From the NCBI GenBank assembly GCA_018268935.1, contig JAFDVS010000107.1, positions 64,518-126,142 on the forward strand: a DNA stretch of 61,625 nt, given 5' to 3'. Made by a program: the position numbers and the translations under genes. The stretch is from Acidobacteriota bacterium. GTDB taxonomy: Bacteria > Acidobacteriota > Terriglobia > Bryobacterales > Bryobacteraceae. Below, piece after piece: positions 42,501-49,039 of this stretch. The stretch's first letter is position 1, and every line of letters starts with the position of its first letter. The notes below the pieces were generated by a model. That model did not search any database. It had not been told where the DNA came from and saw nothing but the letters and a program-made list of their open reading frames with translations.

Positions 42501-42754
42501 CCGTCAACACGTACGGCAACGCCGGCCGCTATTCGCTGCAAGGCCCCGGCGCGTTCACCTTCGACTTCGCCCTCATGCGCCGCATCCCCATCCGCGAGCG
42601 CATGAACATTCAAATCCGCGCCGAAGCCTTCAACGCCTTCAACCACCCGGCATTCGGCAATCCGCGCTCTTCGCTCACCGACAACAACAACGGCCGTATC
42701 CTTACCGCCAACGATCCGCGCATCTTCCAGTTTGCTTTGAAGTACGTATTCTGA
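39503..42754 (+). CDS. TonB-dependent receptor, Oar-like (receptor 3)
   Basis: A 1,083-residue receptor for the LacI locus. I start at TTG 39503, preceded by AAGGGG and giving signal MGILRCLTVLLGLTVPAFPQ. The open frame continues upstream to an ATG at 39422, but that would place operator O2 and non-signal residues in the protein. Domains: CarboxypepD_reg 27-110 (ISGTVYDPAGAAVAEAQ), plug 125-250 (VELPLNGRDPTQLVLLSG, YYLLDGGDHAD), barrel to terminal Phe (LKYVF). Contains four more Cys than receptors 1 and 2. Divergent from lacI. Confidence 0.9.
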   Translation: MGILRCLTVLLGLTVPAFPQATAVVQISGTVYDPAGAAVAEAQIKALNADTGLVRILTSGTDGAYRVPNLPVGRYRIEVTASGFKSYAQEGIVLQVNANPVINIQLELGQVSQEVQVTANAAMAETQSNSISQVIDNQRVVELPLNGRDPTQLVLLSGAAVIAPPSDLKSSKNYPSSAAISVAGGQSNGTYYLLDGGDHADSFGLINLPLPFPDAVQEFSVQTNAIPANYGVRAGAVVNMVTRSGTNEFHGNLFHFLRTGATNARNFFATDKDSLKRNQFGGTIGGPIFRNKLFVFGGFQGTRVRTAPPTSTSFVATQAVQSGDFSLINSTACGVARNVIDPTTGAAFPGNRIPVSRFSGPAVEFMKLVPVSTDPCGRLQISIPNPTDEDQFIGRSDYNKSERHSLFGRYYFTDLRNPAAWDGKNLLLTTRPGVLDRVQSLTIGDTYSLTPTMINSIHVTWTRERITRGPAPGLPTARSIGLNVADSPDNFPNISVSGKLTTFCGTCSKAFINSGSMQFAEDLSWVRGKHQFSFGGEYIRRYLNFQVSTQQNAAYSFTGIRTNDPLADMYLGLPNSFTQGNLTQTSLIHHYTPLYVNDKIRLSKSLSFSAGLRWEPFFPPGEEFGRATHFDMAAYQAGQRTSVFSNAPIGFWFTGDKEMPGSSAARNRWGNFAPRLGLVWDPAGNGRTTIRSAYSVQYDFPPLQYFDRFGFGPPWASTITIFQPAGGFADPYRGYPGGNPFPQPVPPPKDALFPLGGQFADVPLDMRLPYTQQWNLSIQHQFGQDWLASANYLGNKSTHRWTLQNLNTAQYIPGQCGNALCTTSGNIDSRRILTLLNPREGPKVGSLTHADDGAVASYQGLLLSLNRRFRNHFSALVNYTWSHCISDGDVTSEITGGYDNPNSRTMERGNCEIDIRHLFNASLLAETPRFDNRLTRTILGDWQLSAIFTKRSGYWFSPSAGRDNNFNGLGGDRANVVGDSHVDTPTLNRWFNTAAFAHAPVNTYGNAGRYSLQGPGAFTFDFALMRRIPIRERMNIQIRAEAFNAFNHPAFGNPRSSLTDNNNGRILTANDPRIFQFALKYVF

Positions 42755-42799
42755 AGCCGCGAGCGCAAGCGAGTCGGTCCGGCATAATATAAACCTACG

Positions 42800-44206
42800 A
42801 TGCGCACCCTTCTGACATCGCTGCTCGCGCTCTCTCTATCCGCCGCCGACTGGTCCCAATTCCGCGGTCCCCAAGGCTCCGGGCTCTGTGCCAACTGCGG
42901 CGCCATCCCCACCGAATTCTCACCCAACAAGAACGTTCTCTGGAAAACCGCGCTCCCCGCGGGCAAATCCTCGCCCATTCTCACCGCAAACCGCATCTTC
43001 GTCACTGCCGCCGATGGCGACGAACTACTCACCATCGCCCTCGATCAGGCCACTGGAAAAATCCTCTGGCGCCGTTCCATCCGCGCACCCAAGCGCGAAC
43101 ACCAGAACGCCCTCAATCACCGCGCCGCGCCCACTCCTGTCACCGACGGAAGCCACATCTTCGCTTTCTTCGCCGATTTCGGCCTCGTCGCCTACGATCT
43201 CGAGGGCAACCAGAAATGGCAACTCCCCCTCGGCCCCTTCAACAGCCAGCACGGCATTGTCGCTTCACCCGTCTATGCCTCCGGCAAAGTTGTTCTGGTT
43301 GTGGATGGAGACACCGACGCGTTCATCGTCGCCGTCGACGCCGCCACCGGCAAAGTCGCCTGGAAGTCCCCCCGCAATGTGATCAACGGCTACTCCACTC
43401 CCCTCGTCTACCAACCTCCCACCGGCCCTGCCCAAATCATCGCCCCCGGCTCCTACCAACTCACGGCATACTCCATCGCCAACGGGGAAACACTGTGGTT
43501 CGTCGGCGGACTCACCTGCCAGCCCAAATCCGCGCCTATCCTCTCCGGCAACATGCTCTACTTTAACGGCTGGACCACCGGCAACGATGACGGCCAGCAA
43601 GTCGACCTGCCTCCCTTCTCCGAAGTGGCCGCCGCTGCCGACGCCAATCACGACGGCAAACTTGCCCAATCCGAACTCCCGAAGCCGTGGCAACCCACCG
43701 GTACCTGGCGCGCCATTGACCTCGATCGCGATGGCTTCCTGAACGAACGCGAATGGACCTTCTTCCGCACTCGCCGCGCTTCCCGCAACGGTCTCCTCGC
43801 CATCAAGCTCGGCGGCACCGGCGACCTCACCGCCACCAACGTCAACTGGCGTTACGAAAAATCACTACCCGATGTGCCCTCTCCCCTCGTCTACAACAAC
43901 GTGGTATTCCTCTTCCGCAACGGGGGCATCGCCACCGCGCTCGACGCCCTCACCGGCAAAGTTCTCAAACAAGCCCGCCTCACCGGGGCCCTCGAAGACT
44001 ACTACGCCTCCCCAGTCGGCGTTGACGGCAAAGTCTACATCGCCACAGAACACGGTAAAATCGTCGTCCTCCGCGCCACCGGCGAGTGGGAGATCCTCGC
44101 CATCAACGAATTCGATTCCGATATCTACGCCACACCAGCCATCGACAAAAACAAACTCTACCTCCGCACCGCCAATGCGCTCTATGCCATCGGCGCATCC
44201 CACTAA
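42800..44206 (+). CDS. PQQ-like beta-propeller protein with inserted EF-hand pair
   Basis: A 468-residue exported propeller of the PQQ-binding-like repeat group. Signal 1-15; SQFRGPQGSGLCANCGAIPT is the family opener; blades such as DQATGKILWRRSI, DAATGKVAWKSPR and DALTGKVLKQARL recur. Between blades, residues 281-292 (DANHDGKLAQSE) and 308-319 (DLDRDGFLNERE) form two canonical EF-hand calcium loops. No dehydrogenase catalytic residues were recognised, so the fold may be structural or ligand-binding. A TATAAA hexamer 6 bp before the ATG and no Shine-Dalgarno suggest a leaderless start. Confidence 0.83.
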   Translation: MRTLLTSLLALSLSAADWSQFRGPQGSGLCANCGAIPTEFSPNKNVLWKTALPAGKSSPILTANRIFVTAADGDELLTIALDQATGKILWRRSIRAPKREHQNALNHRAAPTPVTDGSHIFAFFADFGLVAYDLEGNQKWQLPLGPFNSQHGIVASPVYASGKVVLVVDGDTDAFIVAVDAATGKVAWKSPRNVINGYSTPLVYQPPTGPAQIIAPGSYQLTAYSIANGETLWFVGGLTCQPKSAPILSGNMLYFNGWTTGNDDGQQVDLPPFSEVAAAADANHDGKLAQSELPKPWQPTGTWRAIDLDRDGFLNEREWTFFRTRRASRNGLLAIKLGGTGDLTATNVNWRYEKSLPDVPSPLVYNNVVFLFRNGGIATALDALTGKVLKQARLTGALEDYYASPVGVDGKVYIATEHGKIVVLRATGEWEILAINEFDSDIYATPAIDKNKLYLRTANALYAIGASH

Positions 44207-44268
44207 TACATTCGCCACGCCAGCCGATAAGTACCTCACCGAAGTTCGATAGTCATCGGAGGTCCGCC

Positions 44269-45189
44269 ATGCGTGTCGAGTCCTCGCGTCTCTCCTTTCA
44301 AACGGCGCATCAACTCGCTAGTGCCACTCGCGTCACAGAAGCCGCAATCCCTCCCCGTGCCGCCGATACGGTATCGCTTTCCCCACTCGCCTCGGCGTCC
44401 GCGGCTACCTACGATGTCGATTTCGAAGACATCGACCCCAAACAGCAACTCGCCATGCTCATCCTGCAGGCGCTCCTCGGACAACGCCTCAGCGCCCACC
44501 ATCCGTCCGCCGCGCGTGCCACCACCAATGCCGCAACACCAGTCGCCGTTCAAGTCCGCCGCCGTACCGAAGTCCACACCGAATCCGAGCACATGAGCTT
44601 TCAGGCCCAAGGCGTCGTCCAAACTGCCGATGGCCGTTCCATCGCATTCTCCGCCTCACTCTCCATGCAGCGCGAGTTCTACTCCCGCACCACCACCAAC
44701 ACCGCACAATCCAACACCACCGATCCGCTCATCCTCAATTTCTCCGGCGCCGCCCCGCGCCTCACCAACGCCAAAATCGCCTTCGATCTCAACACCGACG
44801 GGACTCCCGAACAGATCGCGTTCCTCGCATCAGGCAGCGGATTCCTCGTCCTCGACGCCAACGCCGACGGCGTTGTCAACAATGGCAGCGAACTCTTCGG
44901 GCCACAGACCGGCGACGGATTCGCCGAACTCGCGGCCTTCGATTCCGACGCCAACGGCTGGATTGACGAAGCCGATCCCGTCTTCGCCAAACTCCAAATC
45001 TGGACACAAGGCGGCCTCTCATCCATGGCTGAATTCGGCGTCGGCGCCATCTCCACCACATCTGTCGACACACCGTTCGCCATCAAAGACGCCGCCAACA
45101 ACCTGCAGGGCGAACTCCGCGCAACCGGCGTCTACCTTCAGGAGAACGGCGCCGCCCGCACCATCCAACACTTAGACCTCACGACGTAA
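44269..45189 (+). CDS. Calcium-loop protein of a VCBS/FG-GAP-like conserved family
   Basis: A 306-residue protein. ATG 44269 follows GGAGGT by 5 bp. The N-terminus (MRVESSRLSFQTAHQ) and the C-terminal half (AFDLNTDGTPEQIAFLASGS, ELFGPQTGDGFAELAAFD) match a family best known from gammaproteobacteria with unknown function. Three Dx[DN]x[DN]G calcium loops sit at residues 173-178, 196-201 and 225-230. There is no signal peptide. The middle region is Ser/Thr/Ala-rich. Convergent with the ankyrin gene, overlapping by 18 bp. Confidence 0.7.
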   Translation: MRVESSRLSFQTAHQLASATRVTEAAIPPRAADTVSLSPLASASAATYDVDFEDIDPKQQLAMLILQALLGQRLSAHHPSAARATTNAATPVAVQVRRRTEVHTESEHMSFQAQGVVQTADGRSIAFSASLSMQREFYSRTTTNTAQSNTTDPLILNFSGAAPRLTNAKIAFDLNTDGTPEQIAFLASGSGFLVLDANADGVVNNGSELFGPQTGDGFAELAAFDSDANGWIDEADPVFAKLQIWTQGGLSSMAEFGVGAISTTSVDTPFAIKDAANNLQGELRATGVYLQENGAARTIQHLDLTT

Positions 45190-45864
45190 CCACGCAGCCA
45201 CTTGCGCATGCCCCGCCTTCTCCGCCGCACCCAGTGGAGTCAGATGATCCCATCCCAACCAGCCCGCATCCCCACCACACTCCACCAGAAACTGTACCGT
45301 CGCCAGATGCCCACCCCTGCACGCATGCCACAAGGACTTCGTGATCTCCTCCCTCGCCGGCGCATCCCGTGCCACCAACTCCCGCACCCGATCCAACAAC
45401 CCCAGCCCTGCCGCCTGCGTCAACGTCGTCTTCGCGCCCCGTTCCAACAATCGACGCGCCGCCTTCCACTGCGCGAAGATCACGGCATCCGACATCGCCG
45501 TGCCATTAATGAGCACAGCCCCGGGTGCCTCGATATCCGCTCCGCCATCCAACAGCGCGTCCAACGCCGCCACATCATCCGTACTCGCCGCCCAATGCAG
45601 CGGCGTCTCCCCTTGCTTCCCATCATCGAAGCGCACCCGTGCGTTCACCTCCGCACCCGCCGCAATCAACACCGCAATCGTCTCCGCCACTCGCGGAAAG
45701 TGCCCCGGCCAATCCGTGGCCACATGCAGCAGCGTCCGCCCCACTCCCTTCTCATCCACAATCACAGCCCGCGCCCGCGACCCATCCTCATCTAGAAGCG
45801 CTCGCAACTCCTCCACCAGCCCGCCGCGAATCGCCCGCGCCAGAGATTCTTCCACCGTACGCAT
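45172..45864 (-). CDS. Ankyrin-repeat protein
   Basis: A 230-residue cytoplasmic protein made almost wholly of ankyrin repeats: GRTLLHVATDWPGHFPRVAE, TPLHWAASTDDVAALDALLD, AVIFAQWKAARRLLERGA, and a last HLTPLGAAEKAGHAQVAAWL. About five or six repeats are visible. Acts presumably as a protein-protein adaptor; no enzymatic domain. Its last codons overlap the 3' end of the calcium-loop gene on the other strand. Confidence 0.85.
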   Translation of the reverse strand: MRTVEESLARAIRGGLVEELRALLDEDGSRARAVIVDEKGVGRTLLHVATDWPGHFPRVAETIAVLIAAGAEVNARVRFDDGKQGETPLHWAASTDDVAALDALLDGGADIEAPGAVLINGTAMSDAVIFAQWKAARRLLERGAKTTLTQAAGLGLLDRVRELVARDAPAREEITKSLWHACRGGHLATVQFLVECGGDAGWLGWDHLTPLGAAEKAGHAQVAAWLRREV

Positions 45865-45915
45865 CCCTCTATCTTCACTTTTTTGAGTTCCGGCGACAGG
45901 GACGCAATCAAGACT

Positions 45916-45941
45916 AACGACGGCATCTCCAAACCGTCGTT
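45916..45941. other. Inverted repeat upstream of PEP-CTERM gene 2
   Basis: AACGACGG (45916-45923) and CCGTCGTT (45934-45941) are perfect 8-bp arms around a 10-base loop, between the divergent ankyrin and PEP-CTERM genes. It could be an operator or an RNA hairpin; no T tract follows. Confidence 0.4.
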
Positions 45942-46087
45942 CTCAGCAACAACAGCATTCTACGCTATACAGACCGCTCTCTCCCTCGATCGCGCCCACC
46001 GGACAGGGTCAGGCGCCCGTCAATTTTTTCCCAACCCGTGAAAAAAACACACCCGTCACTTCGCTGGCCCTCTTGGAGGACAGTTCC

Positions 46088-46756
46088 GTGACAAAACTAA
46101 CAACATTACTATTGCCCGTCTTTCTGGTCTCAACCTCACTTTCCGCTGAGACCCTGCTCAACCAGCCTTTGGTCTCAGTCGACGGCCGCACTTCCCACAC
46201 CACCAACGGGACAAACGGCTTGCAGGTGTGGGAGCGATTCTCGCTCCCGCAATCCGCGCACATCAACAGCCTCACCTTCGTTGGAGCATTCATTGATATT
46301 GGAACCCCCGGCAACAACCCCGTTCTGCCTGCCGGCAACACCTGGAACTTCCAACTCGCCTCTGACAACTCCGGCAACCCCGGCACCGTGACGGCTTCCC
46401 AGTCTCTCGCCTTTAACGACGTCCAACAAACTTATCTCGGTACGGCGTCCCTCTCCGGCCAAACGGTTTACTTCTTCAACTTCAGTGCCGATCTCCTCAC
46501 TCCGTTCCTGGTTAACGCCGGAGAAACCACTTGGCTTAGCATTCTCGTTCAGGCCGACAACCTTGATCCGCGCTTCGCCTGGATCTCAGGCTCTGGCGGC
46601 GACGGCGTTTCCAAACAAATCTCGCTTGGCAGCGGTAACATCTTTACCTATACTGACCGCGCTCTTACCCTCGACGGCTCCAACGTCCCCGAACCCGGCA
46701 CCTTGGTTCTGCTGAGCGCCGGCGCTCTTCTGATCGGAGCCTTCCGCCGCCGCTAG
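46088..46756 (+). CDS. PEP-CTERM sorting-domain protein 2
   Basis: A 222-residue exported protein. The GTG at 46088 has GGAGGA seven bases upstream; an earlier in-frame TTG (46073) overlaps that ribosome site and is less likely. Signal MTKLTTLLLPVFLVSTSLSA, a beta-rich body, and the tail NVPEPGTLVLLSAGALLIGA followed by Arg residues, the exosortase signal. Function unknown. The stop abuts the stop of the converging minus-strand gene, leaving no space for a terminator. Confidence 0.85.
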   Translation: MTKLTTLLLPVFLVSTSLSAETLLNQPLVSVDGRTSHTTNGTNGLQVWERFSLPQSAHINSLTFVGAFIDIGTPGNNPVLPAGNTWNFQLASDNSGNPGTVTASQSLAFNDVQQTYLGTASLSGQTVYFFNFSADLLTPFLVNAGETTWLSILVQADNLDPRFAWISGSGGDGVSKQISLGSGNIFTYTDRALTLDGSNVPEPGTLVLLSAGALLIGAFRRR

Positions 46757-47524
46757 CTACCGCGCTCGAAAATCAAACAACCGGGAAGGGGCGTCTTCCG
46801 GCAACAACAGCAGCCGCCCCTTCCCGATTTTCATCCCTTCGTTCGTATACGCCACTCCACGATCCGTCTTCCCAGCGGTCAAATGCCGCACCACCTTCAA
46901 ATCCGGCAGACTCACCCAATCCATCGCCCCGCTCTTTTCCTTAGTCACGCCCGCCCCCACCAGCATGTCCCCATCCATCTTCAAATCCTGCCACTCCGTC
47001 GAAATCGGATTCGCCCGCTTCCACAATTCCTTCCCCTCCCGCGTCCATCCGTACAACGTCCGGCTCGCCCAACCCCCGCCAACCAGGCCCATCCTCCCCG
47101 CCGCGATACAACCGATGTGATCCTGCACCTCGAAGCTCGCCTCCACGGCCAGTGTCTTCTTATTCCGCCGCTGCACTGTCGTCGGCCCATCGCGATCATA
47201 CTCCGCCACTGGAATCCAGATCGAATCCCCTTCTAGCATGATCCCGCCCGGATGAATGCGATCTCCTTCCTGCACCTCCACCTGTTTCACAACACGCCCC
47301 GACGGCAACTCCACCACAGACAAATATCCCTTGCGAGCCTTTCTGTCCACAGACGACACCCACATCGTCTGCCCTTCCACGTCGATTCCCTGCACATGAT
47401 GCAGATCCGCCTGCACCGTCACCGTTGCATGCAGCTTCCACGCCGCTTCCAGCGTATCCACACGCTGTCCCCACGTCACCATCGTCCCCAGCGCCAACAT
47501 CAGCAATCGCATACGTCCCAGCAT
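46757..47524 (-). CDS. Secreted beta-propeller-like protein of unknown function
   Basis: A 255-residue exported protein. I start at ATG 47524 (preceded by GCGAGGTGGC), giving MLGRMRLLMLALGTMVTWGQ as signal. An open frame continues upstream to 47608, but those residues belong to the FG-GAP relic. Blade-like repeats HVQGIDVEGQTMWVSSVDRK, HPGGIMLEGDSIWIPVAEYD and GCIAAGRMGLVGGGWASRTL imply a propeller. It resembles a DUF6454-type group. No catalytic residues recognised. Confidence 0.65.
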   Translation of the reverse strand: MLGRMRLLMLALGTMVTWGQRVDTLEAAWKLHATVTVQADLHHVQGIDVEGQTMWVSSVDRKARKGYLSVVELPSGRVVKQVEVQEGDRIHPGGIMLEGDSIWIPVAEYDRDGPTTVQRRNKKTLAVEASFEVQDHIGCIAAGRMGLVGGGWASRTLYGWTREGKELWKRANPISTEWQDLKMDGDMLVGAGVTKEKSGAMDWVSLPDLKVVRHLTAGKTDRGVAYTNEGMKIGKGRLLLLPEDAPSRLFDFRAR

Positions 47525-47844
47525 GCCACCTCGCCCTGCCTTGTAACAAACGCCATCCGGTTCCCGAACTACCTGCAGAGCGCCCACCGCAATTGTCTCC
47601 TCCGACACCGGTACGGACTCCCGAAAGTGATCGGCCGCCCCGAGTGTTCGATGCCTTCAGATAGGCCTGATGGCTCCATGCTGCGCCGTACTGGCTCCAC
47701 GTCCCGGGGTTACGCACAAACACGTGCACCGCCCCCGAACTGGCCGCGTTGCTCTGAAACTGATCGCCATTAACGCCAATCGCGGCGCTACCTCATCACG
47801 GTGACAAGCGCCGGCGCGGCCACCTTGCGAGCAACACGCCCCAC
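47525..47844 (-). pseudogene. FG-GAP (integrin-alpha-like) repeat gene remnant
   Basis: Minus-strand translation of 47790-47560 gives a typical FG-GAP block: GVNGDQFQSNAASSGAVHVF, WSHQAYLKASNT, then after a one-base frame change GAADHFRESVPVSEETIAVG. It lacks a start, ends where the propeller-like gene begins, and is interrupted by the frameshift near 47640-47650. It is the eroded remains of a larger repeat protein, possibly exported. Nothing else occupies the 320 bp between aroC and the propeller-like gene. Confidence 0.65.
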
Positions 47845-49017
47845 TCAGAACCCTCGAACCTGTTCCATATAGCCCTCATAATTCCTTCGCGTCTCGCGCA
47901 ACGAATCGCCTCCGAACTTCTCCAGAAACGCCTGCGCCAGCACGATGGCCACCATCGCCTCGCCAATCACACCTGCGGCGGGCACCACACAAACGTCGCT
48001 GCGTTCATACGCCGCCAGCGCCGCCTCCCGCGTCACCAGATCCACGCTCTCCAGCGGCTTGCGCAATGTCGAAATCGGCTTCAATAGCCCGCGCACGAAG
48101 ATCTCCTGCCCGTTCGACATCCCGCCTTCCAGCCCGCCGGCTTTGTTCGCTCCACGGAAAAACCGCCGGTCGTCCTTGTTGTAATGAATCGTGTCCTGCA
48201 CCTTCGATCCATACGACGTCGCCTGCTCTTCCGCGCAACCCACCTCAACGCCCTTCACCGCCTGCATCGACACAATCGCCTGCGCCAGCTTTCCATCCAA
48301 CCGCGTATCCCACGTAATGTGCGACCCCAGCCCCGGCGGCACTCCATGCGCCCGTACTTCGAAAATCCCGCCAATCGTGTCGCCGGTGCGATACGCCACG
48401 TCAACGGCTTCTTTCATCCGTGCCTCAGTTTCCGCGTCCACACACCCCAGCAGCACTTCCTCCTTCTTCGACAGCGCCACAATCTCTTCCCACGTGGCCT
48501 CGCGCTCCAATCGCACTTGGCCCACTCCAATCACATGGCTCAGAATCTCAATGCCAAATCGCGACAGAAATGTTTTGGCCAGCGCCCCCACGGCAACACG
48601 AGCTGTAGTCTCTCTCGCGCTCGCCCGCTCCAGAATGTAGCGCGCGTCCGGAAAATCGTACTTGATCGCGCCCGTCAGATCCGCATGCCCGGGCCGCGGA
48701 CGTTCCACAGGCTTCTTCTTCTCTCCACTGCCCTCGTAATCCTCAACAGGCAGAGTCTCTGTCCAGTTCTTCCAATCCCGATTGCGAATGATCATCGCGA
48801 TCGGCGAACCGATCGTCTGCGAATGACGCACTCCCGACACGATCTCCACCGTGTCGGTCTCAATCTTCATCCGGCCGCCACGGCCGTAGCCCTGCTGGCG
48901 GCGCCAAAGTTCATGATTAATTGTCGGGAGCGATACGGGTATGCCGGAAGGTAGTCCAACAAGAGTAGCAACCAGGCATTCGCCGTGGGACTCCCCGGCG
49001 GTCTCAAAACGAAGCAT
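47845..49017 (-). CDS. aroC: Chorismate synthase
   Basis: A 390-residue enzyme making chorismate from EPSP, last step of the shikimate pathway, FMN-dependent. The ATG at 49017 gives the family start MLRFETAGESHGECLVATLV; the longer frame from 49038 adds seven residues and is unlikely. Family signatures GYGRGGRMKIETDTVEIVSGVR, RPGHADLTGAIKYD, ERASARETTARVAVGALAK and NKAGGLEGGMSNGQ are present. No other aro genes adjoin. Only 22 bp separate it from the divergent esterase-like gene. Confidence 0.95.
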   Translation of the reverse strand: MLRFETAGESHGECLVATLVGLPSGIPVSLPTINHELWRRQQGYGRGGRMKIETDTVEIVSGVRHSQTIGSPIAMIIRNRDWKNWTETLPVEDYEGSGEKKKPVERPRPGHADLTGAIKYDFPDARYILERASARETTARVAVGALAKTFLSRFGIEILSHVIGVGQVRLEREATWEEIVALSKKEEVLLGCVDAETEARMKEAVDVAYRTGDTIGGIFEVRAHGVPPGLGSHITWDTRLDGKLAQAIVSMQAVKGVEVGCAEEQATSYGSKVQDTIHYNKDDRRFFRGANKAGGLEGGMSNGQEIFVRGLLKPISTLRKPLESVDLVTREAALAAYERSDVCVVPAAGVIGEAMVAIVLAQAFLEKFGGDSLRETRRNYEGYMEQVRGF

Positions 49018-49039
49018 GTATCCTATCAATGGTAGCAAG

